From Bacteriovoracaceae bacterium (GTDB taxonomy: Bacteria; Bdellovibrionota; Bacteriovoracia; Bacteriovoracales; Bacteriovoracaceae): DNA of 45,653 nt. The first letter of the stretch is position 1; each line of letters begins with the position of its first letter. Below the pieces are notes generated by a model that had not been told where the DNA came from, did no database searches, and worked only from the letters and a program-made list of their open reading frames with translations. The position numbers and the translations under genes were made by a program. This document shows positions 9,443-18,712 of the stretch, in pieces. Where the stretch lies: assembly GCA_018675575.1 (NCBI GenBank), contig JABGXW010000026.1:1-45653 (forward strand), given 5' to 3'.

Positions 9443-9448
9443 ATTATA
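9443..9448 (-). promoter_or_regulatory. Candidate -10 element of the PKS operon
   Basis: On the minus strand TATAAT lies about 37 bases upstream of the oxidoreductase start. No good -35 hexamer is seen at the right spacing, so this is suggestive only. Confidence 0.4.
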
Positions 9449-9502
9449 AAACAAGAGGGCTGTGCGTTATGGCTTTTTTTTTTTAATATACCTAAGTTTC
9501 TG

Positions 9503-9508
9503 TATAAT
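9503..9508 (+). promoter_or_regulatory. Candidate -10 element of the divergent outer-membrane protein gene
   Basis: TATAAT sits 22 bases before the ATG at 9530. The -35 position falls at the edge of an 11-base T run (9474-9484) and is not a consensus hexamer. The 123-bp gap between the PKS operon and this gene would thus hold two back-to-back promoters. Confidence 0.4.
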
Positions 9509-9529
9509 AAAATAAATGGGTAGAGTTTT

Positions 9530-10600
9530 ATGAATATATACATTTTTTTTATTTTTTTTATTTTTTTTATGCCTTCTTCGACAGTGTTTGGTGATGAATC
9601 TTTTTATGTCTATAAAGATGGCGTAAAGTTTGAAAAAGGAGACTTCGCTGAAGATACTGAGAAAATGAATAAATTTCTCTATTATATTTATGATTTAAAA
9701 CTAAAAGAAGATATTTCTTTTGCAAATTTAATCAGTAAATATGTTTTTGATAATACAATAATCAATGGAACTACCCATATGGTGTTGAAGACCAAAGTAA
9801 AAAATCCCGAAATTAAAGAATGGAAAATACTTAAAAAAGACCAAATACTTAAACTTTATGTTTATAAACCTTATTTAGATCTTAGAAAAATGGCTGCTCC
9901 AGAAACAAAAGTATTACAAGAAAAAAGACCTGAAGGTTTTCATTCTAATGTATTTTATATGGCCTCCATAGGAAACTTTACACAAGAAAAATCATCTAAT
10001 GGAATCTTATTAAAGCTCTCTCAAAACTCAATGTTTTCTCTTGGTTATTCGGGGCTTTGTTATCCTAAAACTAAAAAATATTCATTTTCTAGTTCTGCTT
10101 ACATTTCCACTTTAAATTCAACTACTAGTAATATTCAAGATATATCACTAGGCCCTGAAATTGGTTTTAATTTTTATACTGCATACCCTGTGCCGCAATA
10201 TAAATTTATCCCTCCCTTTGATGTATACGGAGGGATTGATTTTGATTCTTTCTCAACATTCAATTCCTCTCTACTCTATTTAGAAGATACAATAAAGATT
10301 CTAAGAACCAACGCGCTTTACCTGACGGTTGGCGCCAGCAAATTACTTAATATTCAAAAAAAATACAACGTTTTAGCTAAATACTCATTTTCTTATTCAA
10401 TTTTATCTTCCACAGACTTCAGTAGCTTTGCTATTGAGCCTGAAAGTTCATATAGTGGATTAAAAACTATGGTTTATTTATATTACAAGTTTAAGAAAAA
10501 ATGGTTTGCGCATACGATGTTCAAATATCATTTAATGTCTGGACCTGATGCTCTCTCTGTATTTCGCGTGGGTGTTGGATTTGGATATATTATAAATTAA
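9530..10600 (+). CDS. Exported protein: LysM-like segment plus predicted outer-membrane barrel
   Basis: 356 aa. The signal peptide is very Phe/Ile-rich (IFFIFFIFF) and encoded by three T8 tracts. Residues about 65-112 look like a LysM-type segment (NPEIKEWKILKKDQILKLYV), which would bind peptidoglycan. From about 130 to the end, alternating polar/aromatic strands (e.g. MASIGNF, LLKLSQNSMFSLGYSG, FRVGVGFGYIIN ending in an aromatic/Asn terminus) suggest an outer-membrane beta-barrel. It is divergent from the PKS operon; a functional link is possible but unproven. I recognise no named family. Confidence 0.7.
   Translation: MNIYIFFIFFIFFMPSSTVFGDESFYVYKDGVKFEKGDFAEDTEKMNKFLYYIYDLKLKEDISFANLISKYVFDNTIINGTTHMVLKTKVKNPEIKEWKILKKDQILKLYVYKPYLDLRKMAAPETKVLQEKRPEGFHSNVFYMASIGNFTQEKSSNGILLKLSQNSMFSLGYSGLCYPKTKKYSFSSSAYISTLNSTTSNIQDISLGPEIGFNFYTAYPVPQYKFIPPFDVYGGIDFDSFSTFNSSLLYLEDTIKILRTNALYLTVGASKLLNIQKKYNVLAKYSFSYSILSSTDFSSFAIEPESSYSGLKTMVYLYYKFKKKWFAHTMFKYHLMSGPDALSVFRVGVGFGYIIN
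9543..9568 (+). repeat. Three tandem T8A units inside a signal-peptide codon run
   Basis: T8 tracts lie at 9543-9550, 9552-9559 and 9561-9568, separated by single A bases, giving a 9-bp tandem repeat that encodes Ile-Phe-Phe three times. Loss or gain of one unit keeps frame; a one-base slip breaks it. Confidence 0.8.
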
Positions 10601-10621
10601 TGAGGCCATCTTAGGGAATTG

Positions 10622-10642
10622 TAGCTGGAGACTGGCCAGCTA
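10622..10642. terminator. Hairpin between convergent genes
   Basis: TAGCTGG and CCAGCTA form a 7-bp stem with a 7-base loop between the stop of the barrel protein and the stop of tas. There is no T tract on either side, so it may be a weak or factor-dependent terminator, or only chance. Confidence 0.3.
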
Positions 10643-10681
10643 ACAAACGATACTTCTAAAAATTTATCAAAATAAATTTAG

Positions 10682-11716
10682 CTAAGGCGATGGATTTGGA
10701 TTTTTCTCATGTATGGTATTAATTTCCTCTAATAACTCTTTGGATAAATCAACATTTATACTCTCTATATTAGTCTTTAGTTGATTCATAGTTGTAGCGC
10801 CAATAATGGTGCTTGTTAAAAATGACCTCGAATGAGTAAATGCAAGTGCCATAACTGCTGGATCGAGGTTGTATTTCTTTGCAAGTTCGCAATATGCAAT
10901 AACAGCATTGGTAGAGTTTGTACTGCTGTACCTGAGATAATCTTTGTACAATTTAAGCCTTGATCCTTCCGGAAATTGATTATCAAGGTATTTTCCAGAC
11001 AAGACACCAAATCCAAGTGGAGAATACGCTAGCAATCCACATTTTTCACGATGAGAAATTTCAGCAAGTCCAACTTCAAAAGTTCTATTTAATAATGAAT
11101 AGGGGTTTTGAATTGACTGCATTCTAGGTAGATTATTAGAAGATAGGTTTAAGTATGACATTGCCCCCCATGGTGTTTCGTTCGATAATCCAAATTCTCT
11201 TACTTTTCCTTCTTGTTTTATTTCTTGCAACACGTGAAGTATTTCTTCAAAAGAATAGAAGTTGGAATTATTTGCAATATACCCTCTTTGGCCAAAATAA
11301 TTAGTTGGCCTATCGGGCCAATGCAATTGATATAGGTCAATATATTCAACTTTAAGTCTTTTTAAAGAACTATTTATGGCCTCTTTGATATTTTTTTTAT
11401 CAAGACAGGTATTTCCATTGCGAACATAATCAAACGATTGTGATTTTCCAATTACTTTTGTTGCGAGTATTATTTTGTCTCTTTCTGTTTGGAGCTTATC
11501 CCATTTTCCAATAATTTGTTCAGTGTTAGAGTAAGTCGATTTTTTAGGTGGGATTGGATACATTTCTGCTGTATCAATAAAATTTATGCCCTGATCAAAC
11601 GCATAATCTAACTGTAGATGCCCTTCAGCTTTGGAGTTTTGCTCGCCATAGGTCATTGTCCCAAGACATATAACACTGACGTCTATATTTGAACGACCTA
11701 ATTTTCTATACTGCAT
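10682..11716 (-). CDS. tas: Tas-like NADP(H)-dependent aldo/keto reductase
   Basis: 344 aa, the length of E. coli Tas (346). It has the family start MQYRKLGRSNIDVSVICLG, catalytic Asp/Tyr in DTAEMYPIPP, Lys in ATKV, and His in LHWPDRPTN. SNETPWG, IQNPYSLLNRTFEVG and GATTMNQLKTNIES match Tas closely along the length. It should reduce aldehydes or ketones with NADPH in the cytosol; the physiological substrate is not known. An AGGAG-like sequence (GAGGAG on the minus strand) lies just upstream of the ATG. It stands alone, convergent with the barrel gene. Confidence 0.9.
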   Translation of the reverse strand: MQYRKLGRSNIDVSVICLGTMTYGEQNSKAEGHLQLDYAFDQGINFIDTAEMYPIPPKKSTYSNTEQIIGKWDKLQTERDKIILATKVIGKSQSFDYVRNGNTCLDKKNIKEAINSSLKRLKVEYIDLYQLHWPDRPTNYFGQRGYIANNSNFYSFEEILHVLQEIKQEGKVREFGLSNETPWGAMSYLNLSSNNLPRMQSIQNPYSLLNRTFEVGLAEISHREKCGLLAYSPLGFGVLSGKYLDNQFPEGSRLKLYKDYLRYSSTNSTNAVIAYCELAKKYNLDPAVMALAFTHSRSFLTSTIIGATTMNQLKTNIESINVDLSKELLEEINTIHEKNPNPSP

Positions 11717-11888
11717 AAAATCTCCTCATTATTTGCTTATATTCTAGTCGTTATTGAATAACTTGTAATGTTAAATGAGAAAAAATGATATTAGTTTCTG
11801 CCTTCTACAGGTTTTTTCAATTGGAGAGTTTTATAACGTTTACAAGCAGATACATCTACATTTGCAATCAGTCTTTTGAACTTAAATC

Positions 11889-13487
11889 TTAATTAAATAT
11901 AAAGTCTATTGCTGCTTGGCCATGAAGAGTAGATTGTCCTACAGGATTTAGTGTAAACATTCCTTTCCAATATTCTTGTAAAGTTTTAGTCCTGAACTTT
12001 TCTAAACCCTTATTATATTCCATCATTTTTAACCAGTCAGTGATCTTCTTTTGACATTCGTAGGTATTATAAGAGCAAATATTTGATTTGATCGTTATAG
12101 TAGTTCCAAATGCAACCTTTGACGCCATAAATTTAGTAAACCAAGTTCCCATATAGATTGCACGCTTGGTATAAGCATCGGTAGTTTCAAGTAGTTCTTT
12201 GCTTTCTTTCTTTAAAGACGCTTCTACTAGCATATGGAATAAGAACTTTTCATTTTCTTTCTCAAGATAGAAACTGTCTTGTTTCAACTTTTCTTTTAAT
12301 AATTTAATTGTTCTTTGAAATTCTGATTGAAGAACTTTTCTCGTTTCAGCTCTATTTGCTTTACCTTCTTTTATTGTGGCAGCTAACTTATAGAGTTTAG
12401 ATAACATTAAAGATCTATCATCAGCCTTCATATCATATTTTTTGTGAAGGTCCCATAATTCTTTCGCAGAGGAATATTTATTTGCTAAAGTTTGAGCTTT
12501 CTCTTCATACCCAAGAATCTTATTTATGAGGGCATCATTTAATTGAGGAGAAAAACTGGAAATTATCTGCTCTTTAAGTGATTTGAATTTTGCAGGGTTT
12601 TCTTTGTAAATGCTCGCAAGCGAAGCTCCTCCAAGGGATAATATTTTAGTGTTTTCCATTAAGATAGATAGTTCTGGATGATCTGATAATATCTTAGTCC
12701 ATTTTTCTATAGTCATATCTTGATTTAAGACATGTGTTTGTAAATACGATGATGTCCTTTTGTAAAAGTCATGGACCTCCATAGGTCTTATATAAAGATC
12801 ATGATTGTATTTAGTCGCTTGAATTGCCTCCCATTTCTTGACTTCTTTATCCATCATATCTTGCTTTAATCTATTTTTCATGGCCCTATACCATCTGAAA
12901 TAGATATCAGTATTACTATCTTCAGGTGCATGAGGGTAATTCCCTTTTTTTAAGTCTGCACCAAAAAGGTCACGAGCTTTCACAATACCAAGTTTTTGAT
13001 CTAGAAACCTTTTAAGCATTCTATGTTCAGTTTCTTGAAGCATATCGTAAAATTGTCTCTCAGTAATATTAAATGCCGCTCTTTGAACTGGAGCTGAATT
13101 TGACCTTCCTCCAAATAACCCTCTTCGTCCAGAATTTCTAGAAGCATTCAGTCTAAATTCTTGTAGAGCATGTTTTTTTACCATCTCTCCATAAACCATT
13201 TTCTTTAATGCTTTCTTGAAAATATTCGCATTATTTTCATATATGTAATTTCTTTTTAATACTTTATATTTACTAAGATCTTTACCTGCCTGTACAAAAA
13301 GTTTTGATTTTGAAAAGTCACTTAGCATGACACGATTTATATATTCTTCTACCTCGTAATTAGTAATTACTTTTTCCCCAACTCTCGCTGCAAGCCAGGC
13401 AATAGTCATTCTTTCTTGAGAGAATGTTTTAGCGCTCGAAACAAAAATTAATATTGATAAAATTAAAAACTTTAAATATTTATTCAT
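11889..13487 (-). CDS. Exported protein with SurA-N-like segment
   Basis: 532 aa. A signal peptide (hydrophobic to about residue 23) is followed by an N-terminal segment, VGEKVITNYEVEEYINR, that resembles the N-terminal domain of SurA/PpiD-type periplasmic chaperones. The rest is Lys-rich and alpha-helical, without a recognisable parvulin domain, so isomerase activity is unlikely. The start codon lies two bases after the stop of the porin-like gene upstream, so both are translated from one mRNA; a periplasmic chaperone for that barrel is a reasonable but untested idea. Confidence 0.65.
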   Translation of the reverse strand: MNKYLKFLILSILIFVSSAKTFSQERMTIAWLAARVGEKVITNYEVEEYINRVMLSDFSKSKLFVQAGKDLSKYKVLKRNYIYENNANIFKKALKKMVYGEMVKKHALQEFRLNASRNSGRRGLFGGRSNSAPVQRAAFNITERQFYDMLQETEHRMLKRFLDQKLGIVKARDLFGADLKKGNYPHAPEDSNTDIYFRWYRAMKNRLKQDMMDKEVKKWEAIQATKYNHDLYIRPMEVHDFYKRTSSYLQTHVLNQDMTIEKWTKILSDHPELSILMENTKILSLGGASLASIYKENPAKFKSLKEQIISSFSPQLNDALINKILGYEEKAQTLANKYSSAKELWDLHKKYDMKADDRSLMLSKLYKLAATIKEGKANRAETRKVLQSEFQRTIKLLKEKLKQDSFYLEKENEKFLFHMLVEASLKKESKELLETTDAYTKRAIYMGTWFTKFMASKVAFGTTITIKSNICSYNTYECQKKITDWLKMMEYNKGLEKFRTKTLQEYWKGMFTLNPVGQSTLHGQAAIDFIFN

Positions 13488-13489
13488 TT

Positions 13490-14554
13490 TTACAGATCCT
13501 CGTCTTCAAATTCATCACTTTCGTCTGATCCAAAAAGAAACACCTCATTATTAGACATACCTGAATTTCCAAATGTATATGTTAATGTGATACCAAAAGA
13601 TATTTCATTATCTCTCTCAACATAATTCCTATATCTAACTTCTGCTCCAACGGATAAATTTCTGGTGAGTGCAGTTCTAACTCCAATTCCAATTTCTTGT
13701 AGTTCACGCTCAACCCAATTGTATTCTACAATCACATCAGTTGTTTCATGAACTCTCATCATTCCACCAATAGTGATTCCAAATGAAGAATTTGGATATT
13801 CAGGGTTATTAGAAAAATAAAGACCTTCAACCCAACCAACTAATGTTCCATCTGTAGTTTCGCCTACGAGACCTACACTCGTTCTTCTTTCTCTGCCTTG
13901 ATCATTTTCACCAAGCTCAGCATGTGAAAGAGTCAATAACCATTGATCTGTTATCATTTTACTTAATCTAATTGAAACTCCGTCTATTTTACCTAATGTC
14001 ATATCTCCGGCTTCTGTTTCAAAAATAGAAACTTCTGCTTGATCAAAGATTCCAAATAAACCTTCTGTTAGGTCAACAGTGATTCCATAAACTTCATCAA
14101 TTTCCTGTAGATTTGCTAAAGGATTACTTTCGAAAAATGGCATCGCTTGGATATTTTGTCCAAATGCCATTGGCTGTTTACCAATAATAATAGCGACAGG
14201 AGATCCTCCTACTTCTCTAATTTCTATATAAGCTTCTTTGATGAATTCACCTAAAGAGAAGTCATCATTAAACTCAACCTTACCTTCTTTGAAAAGAGCA
14301 TCAAGCTTAGCTGTAATTACGGCCCTTATCTTTTCTTTCCATTCAATTGAAAGTGAAACATAGGAACCTCTAAGGTCTGCTGATGTGTCACCATTTGTAT
14401 TAATAGAGCCACCAGTATTAATTTCACCATCAAAAGTTACTCTAAAGTCATCACCTAATAATCCTGAATCATCAGAGTCGACTTCCTGTGCACTTAATGA
14501 CAATGAAAATATCATCACTATGGTAGTTAAGAGCAGAAGTAGTTTTTTTATCAC
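13490..14554 (-). CDS. Porin-like outer-membrane beta-barrel protein
   Basis: About 354 residues from the GTG at 14554, which has TAAGGAG six bases upstream; the frame stays open to 14647 but that region lacks a ribosome site and would bury the signal peptide. A signal peptide ends near SLSAQ. The mature protein begins with an acidic stretch, then repeated amphipathic strands (AYIEIREV, GKQPMAFGQNIQ, ISFGITLTYTFGN) typical of a 14-16-strand barrel, similar in style to LbtU-like or phosphate-selective porins. It ends in an acidic tail (ESDEFEDEDL) rather than the usual terminal Phe, which is unusual for BAM substrates. First gene of a two-gene unit with the SurA-N-like protein. Confidence 0.7.
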   Translation of the reverse strand: MIKKLLLLLTTIVMIFSLSLSAQEVDSDDSGLLGDDFRVTFDGEINTGGSINTNGDTSADLRGSYVSLSIEWKEKIRAVITAKLDALFKEGKVEFNDDFSLGEFIKEAYIEIREVGGSPVAIIIGKQPMAFGQNIQAMPFFESNPLANLQEIDEVYGITVDLTEGLFGIFDQAEVSIFETEAGDMTLGKIDGVSIRLSKMITDQWLLTLSHAELGENDQGRERRTSVGLVGETTDGTLVGWVEGLYFSNNPEYPNSSFGITIGGMMRVHETTDVIVEYNWVERELQEIGIGVRTALTRNLSVGAEVRYRNYVERDNEISFGITLTYTFGNSGMSNNEVFLFGSDESDEFEDEDL

Positions 14555-14723
14555 GTTGGGCTCCTTATTAAGCTCATCAATGTTGCTATATAAGTTCTTA
14601 TAACAATTTATCCCGGTGACTATAACGCGACGCCTCCAAATGTTCACTATAATTGAAATGTTTACATGGTCCGGTGATCTCTAAACGAGGATAAGTTGCT
14701 GATAATATTGGGAGTGGTGTCTA

Positions 14724-14739
14724 TTTAAGGGCCCTTAAA
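14724..14739. repeat. 16-bp perfect palindrome at the thioesterase 3' end
   Basis: TTTAAGGGCCCTTAAA is a perfect palindrome without a loop and contains the stop codon of the thioesterase gene. It could be a protein-binding site, a cruciform, or chance. Confidence 0.5.
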
Positions 14740-15160
14740 CTCTAAATTTTTCTATAAAAGGTATTGGTGCATCAGTGATTTTTTGTAGATCATAGTCGTA
14801 AAAAGTCATCCCTGTCTTTCCAATGGCCATATCTTGATCTGATGTTATATTGATGATTTGATAATAAAAATCAAAACTCTTTGAATCAATATCATCAATA
14901 TAAAGCTTAATATTAAAAAGATCCCCATAGAGGCCTTCTGATTTGTAATTAATTAAAGCATCATGCTGAATCAGTGCTTTTCCATAAAAGTTAAGCTCAT
15001 CATAATTAATTGTTTTCATCCAAGAGAGTCTACATTCGTGAAAAAGACTTAAGACTTTATCGTTTCCAAGGTGATTACCGTAATTCATGTCAGAAACCCG
15101 TAGTTGTCCTTTATATTGATAGACGTTTGTGCCTCTCACGATAACTTTAATTCTGGCCAA
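14735..15160 (-). CDS. Hot-dog fold acyl-CoA thioesterase-like protein
   Basis: 141 aa, the length of 4HBT/YbgC-type thioesterases. Near residues 22-40 it has VSDMNYGNHLGNDKVLSLFHE, matching the family pattern Asp-x-x-x-x-Gly-His-x-Asn-(N/D)...Glu that carries the catalytic Asp. The start is a TTG at 15160 with GAGGTG five bases upstream; no ATG is available. It would hydrolyse acyl- or aroyl-CoA thioesters in the cytosol. Possible roles include release of DHNA from DHNA-CoA (MenI-like) or general acyl-CoA hydrolysis, neither shown by sequence. It is divergent from murI with only 29 bases between start codons. Confidence 0.75.
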   Translation of the reverse strand: MARIKVIVRGTNVYQYKGQLRVSDMNYGNHLGNDKVLSLFHECRLSWMKTINYDELNFYGKALIQHDALINYKSEGLYGDLFNIKLYIDDIDSKSFDFYYQIINITSDQDMAIGKTGMTFYDYDLQKITDAPIPFIEKFRV

Positions 15161-15189
15161 TCTTTCACCTCTTGAAAATTTAAGATATA

Positions 15190-15987
15190 GTGTCTCTTAT
15201 GATTGACAAGAATGACAAGATAAAGAAAATTGGAATTTTTGATTCTGGAATAGGTGGATTTAGTTTGTTGAATCAATTAGTTCTTGATTTTCCAGATATT
15301 GAATTTCACTATATCGCAGATAATTTAGCAGCTCCCTATGGCGATAAAACAGCTTTGGAAGTTCAGTTACGTACAAAAGTAATTGTAGAGCTTTTAATTG
15401 AAATAGAAGTCGATTTAATTATCGTGGCATGTAATACTGCTACTAGTTTAGCAATTGATTATTTAAGAAACTACTACGATATAAAATTTGTTGGTGTCGA
15501 ACCATTTGTTAATGCCCTCTATAAATACCAATTTGATTTAACAAAAGATAAAATAGCTGTACTTACTACAAGCGCCATGCATAACTCAAATAGATTCAAG
15601 GCATTATTAAACAGATATGATCCAGAAAGTATCTTGTCACCGATAAAAGTTGACAACTTAGCTTCAATCATAGAATCCATTTATAAGGATGGCCTTAATG
15701 ATGAGGTTTTAGGTTTATTAAATACAGAACTACAACAACTTATTTCAGGTAATTTTTCTCATGCTATTTTGGGCTGTACTCATTATCCACTCATTTTTAA
15801 ATATTTTGAAAATATATTAAAGATTAAAACAATCTCACCCTGCCCACATATATCAAATAGAGTTGGAACCTATATTGACGCAGTTTCCATTAAACCAAAA
15901 ATAGATCATTTCTGGAATCTTGAAACTGATACTAATCACTGGGTTAGATGTCAAAAAGAGGACCTTCTTAAACCTATCAATTTCTAG
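15190..15987 (+). CDS. murI: Glutamate racemase
   Basis: 265 aa, normal for MurI. It shows FDSGIGG near the N-terminus, APYGDK, the first catalytic Cys in VACNTATS and the second in GCTHYPL. It interconverts L- and D-glutamate for peptidoglycan. Starts GTG 15190 and ATG 15199 are both possible; neither has a clear ribosome site. It lies 63 bp upstream of eno on the same strand. Confidence 0.95.
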   Translation: MSLMIDKNDKIKKIGIFDSGIGGFSLLNQLVLDFPDIEFHYIADNLAAPYGDKTALEVQLRTKVIVELLIEIEVDLIIVACNTATSLAIDYLRNYYDIKFVGVEPFVNALYKYQFDLTKDKIAVLTTSAMHNSNRFKALLNRYDPESILSPIKVDNLASIIESIYKDGLNDEVLGLLNTELQQLISGNFSHAILGCTHYPLIFKYFENILKIKTISPCPHISNRVGTYIDAVSIKPKIDHFWNLETDTNHWVRCQKEDLLKPINF

Positions 15988-16050
15988 TCACTTTAACTTC
16001 ATAGATGTATAACAAAGCTAAATAATATTAAAGGATTTTGGAGGTTTAGT

Positions 16051-17331
16051 ATGTCAGTAATTAAAAGTATCAAAGCAAGACAAATTCTTGATTCAAGAGG
16101 GAATCCAACAGTAGAAGTCGATCTATTAACAAAAGCTGGAAATCTTGGTCGTGCTGCTGTTCCAAGCGGTGCCTCCACAGGAAGCAAAGAGGCATTAGAA
16201 CTTAGAGACGGTGACAAAAATTATTACCTCGGTAAATCTGTTCGAAAAGCTATTGAAAATATTCATAATAATATAACACCCTTGCTTCTTGGCAAAGAAG
16301 TCACTGATCAAAAAGCATTAGACTATGCCATGATTGAACTTGATGGAACAGAATATAAAAACAAGTTAGGTGCAAACGCAATGTTGGCCGTAAGCATGGC
16401 AGCTTGCAGGGCAGGTGCATTAGATTTAAATAAAGAATTATTTGTTTACTTGAATAAAGATTTAAATGCTCCAATGGGCCGGAAAGAAATGTGCTTGCCA
16501 AACCCCTTGATGAATATAATTAATGGTGGTGAACACGCATCTAATAATTTAGATATACAGGAGTTTATGATCGTGCCGCATATCCGCAAGTCATTTAGTG
16601 AAAACTTAAGGGCCGGTGTTGAAACATTTCATGAGCTAAAAAAAGTTTTAACAAAAGCAGGTCATTCAACAAATGTTGGGGATGAGGGAGGATTTGCACC
16701 AAATCTTAAATCCCATGAAGAGGCCATCGAATTAATATTAAATGCTATTTCAAATGCCGGTTATGAGCCTGGTAAAGACATTTCTATCTCTTTAGATTCA
16801 GCTGCTTCAGAGTTTTATAAGGACGGTAAATACCATATACAAGGCAAGATACTTGATAGCGACGGTATGATTAAATATTACTCAGATTTATGTGAAAAGT
16901 TTCCGATATATTCAATAGAAGATGGTTTAGATGAAGCGGACAATAAAGGCTGGACTTTTTTAACCCAGAAGCTAGGTGACAAAGTTGTTCTTGTTGGTGA
17001 CGACCTTTTTGTCACAAATAAGAAGATACTAGCAAAGGGAATTGAGAATAAAGAAGCGAACTCAATTCTTATTAAAGTAAACCAGATTGGAACATTAACT
17101 GAAACATATGAAACATTAGAATTAGCATATAAAAATGATTTTAAAGCGATTATATCTCATAGGTCGGGAGAAACTGGGGACAGTTTTATAGCTGATTTGG
17201 CAGTGGCCTGTGCGAGCGGACATATAAAAACTGGATCCGCTAGTAGATCTGATCGAATGGAAAAGTATAATCAATTACTAAGAATTGAAGAGACCCTTGC
17301 AACAAGCGCAAATTACCATCCGGTAAAATAA
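16051..17331 (+). CDS. eno: Enolase
   Basis: 426 aa, full length. Motifs include [16 protein letters not shown] at the N-terminus, the mobile loop [27 protein letters not shown], the metal ligands in [10 protein letters not shown] and [10 protein letters not shown], and SHRSGETGD near the end. It converts 2-phosphoglycerate to phosphoenolpyruvate in glycolysis. GGAGG lies eight bases before the ATG. Confidence 0.98.
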   Translation: MSVIKSIKARQILDSRGNPTVEVDLLTKAGNLGRAAVPSGASTGSKEALELRDGDKNYYLGKSVRKAIENIHNNITPLLLGKEVTDQKALDYAMIELDGTEYKNKLGANAMLAVSMAACRAGALDLNKELFVYLNKDLNAPMGRKEMCLPNPLMNIINGGEHASNNLDIQEFMIVPHIRKSFSENLRAGVETFHELKKVLTKAGHSTNVGDEGGFAPNLKSHEEAIELILNAISNAGYEPGKDISISLDSAASEFYKDGKYHIQGKILDSDGMIKYYSDLCEKFPIYSIEDGLDEADNKGWTFLTQKLGDKVVLVGDDLFVTNKKILAKGIENKEANSILIKVNQIGTLTETYETLELAYKNDFKAIISHRSGETGDSFIADLAVACASGHIKTGSASRSDRMEKYNQLLRIEETLATSANYHPVK

Positions 17332-17337
17332 GCGAAT

Positions 17338-17360
17338 AAGGGTCTCATTGTGGGGCCCTT
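17338..17360 (+). promoter_or_regulatory. Hairpin that would hide the ribosome site of the kinase-like gene
   Basis: AAGGGTCTC (17338-17346) pairs with GGGGCCCTT (17352-17360), with two G-U pairs and a 5-base loop. The 5' arm contains the AAGGG ribosome site and the GTG start at 17350 straddles loop and stem. There is no T tract, so an eno terminator is less likely than translational control. Confidence 0.4.
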
Positions 17361-18669
17361 AATTGTGAAAGAGAAAAAAGATTCAACTATTAATTCAATT
17401 TTAGAATATTACTTGAGTTACTCATTTTGGAGTTCACTCTTTTTATTTTCTTCTTTTCATATTTTTATGTCTAGATCAATAGATGATCAAATATTCATAT
17501 CTACTTTGTTAGTGATGAATTTTTACTTTTATCTGAATGGTTCACATAAAGGGGAGTTGTTAAAAGAAAACTCCTTGATGCCAGCTTATTTTCTAGCACA
17601 AACATTACTTTTACTTGGAGCTAGCTTTTTTCATCAATCAATTGGCTCATTATATCTTTCAATTCTGCCAATAGCTGCAGGTACTTACTTTTTCATTTCC
17701 AAGGCAAATATTGTTCGAGTAGAGTCTCTTTATAAAGGTATAAACTTATTTTTTATTGCTTCTTCTTCGTATGTATTATTCTCCTTATACCATCAGAAAA
17801 GCCTTCTCTCGATTTCAGAACTTATTTGTCTAACAGGCTTTTTGTTATGGTCGACAGGAACAGTTTTTTATGGTGTTCGATTAACTTTTAAACAGCATAA
17901 AAGTCACTTCGTGAAGTTTTTAAGAAGAAGTAAATATAAAAAAGTATATGTTGGTGATGAAAATAAAGAGAAATATTTTTTCCATGATCTTATAAACATT
18001 ACTCATGGACTTAATTTATTTCTTGATAATCGTGTTAATAATGGTTTAGAAATATCAACAGAAGAAACTGCAAGTCTTATCACTGAAGTGAAATTATTAG
18101 AATCAATGATTCAAAATCATTTTAATTACAACCATAAAAACTTAAATAGCAGAAGAGATATCATTCCTTTTAATGAGGTGAAGTCCAACCTTTACCAGAC
18201 AATCCAATCCTATCTACCTTCGGATCAAGTAGAATGCCATTTTGTTTATAATGGATTTTTATCTGCAGACTCATCCATATACCAAAAAGAGTTAGCTCTT
18301 GTTCATTTCCCAAGCTTTTCAAGAATTATGGGAAATATTGTAAAAAACATGTCAGAAGTTAGAACTACTCAAGCAGAATTTATCTTCAACTATGATTTAA
18401 GAGGACTTCATGTCATCACTAAAAATAAAATATATAAATTAATTGATGATCGACAAAACCTCGCTGAAAAGATGAAAGAAATGATTTTAAAAGATCAAAA
18501 ATTATCTACTGAAAAAATTGAAGGAGTTGGTCTCAAATCAATTCAATCTCAGGTTGAGTTTCTTGGTGGAGAGTTTAGATTCAAAATTGAAAATGGATAT
18601 TGGGTTTGTGAATTATTTATTCCAAGAATAACCGTTGAGGAGGTTGAAGAACCTCGTTCTGCCGCTTAG
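17350..18669 (+). CDS. Membrane-bound degenerate histidine-kinase-like protein
   Basis: 439 aa. Six or so membrane segments occupy residues 25-185. A cytoplasmic region begins with FFHDLINITHG (His222-Asp223), which resembles the phosphoacceptor helix of sensor kinases. The C-terminus has GVGLKSIQSQVEFLGGEF, the G2-like end of a GHKL ATPase domain, but the expected N-box reads IMGNIVKNMSEV and a DxGxG box is not visible, so ATP binding is doubtful. Start GTG 17350 has AAGGG seven bases upstream; GTG 17365 is an alternative. It follows eno by 18 bp. No response regulator gene is adjacent. Confidence 0.6.
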   Translation: MGPLIVKEKKDSTINSILEYYLSYSFWSSLFLFSSFHIFMSRSIDDQIFISTLLVMNFYFYLNGSHKGELLKENSLMPAYFLAQTLLLLGASFFHQSIGSLYLSILPIAAGTYFFISKANIVRVESLYKGINLFFIASSSYVLFSLYHQKSLLSISELICLTGFLLWSTGTVFYGVRLTFKQHKSHFVKFLRRSKYKKVYVGDENKEKYFFHDLINITHGLNLFLDNRVNNGLEISTEETASLITEVKLLESMIQNHFNYNHKNLNSRRDIIPFNEVKSNLYQTIQSYLPSDQVECHFVYNGFLSADSSIYQKELALVHFPSFSRIMGNIVKNMSEVRTTQAEFIFNYDLRGLHVITKNKIYKLIDDRQNLAEKMKEMILKDQKLSTEKIEGVGLKSIQSQVEFLGGEFRFKIENGYWVCELFIPRITVEEVEEPRSAA

Positions 18670-18712
18670 GTTATACTTTAAATTATTCTTAGATTGAGTT
18701 AATCTTTACTAG

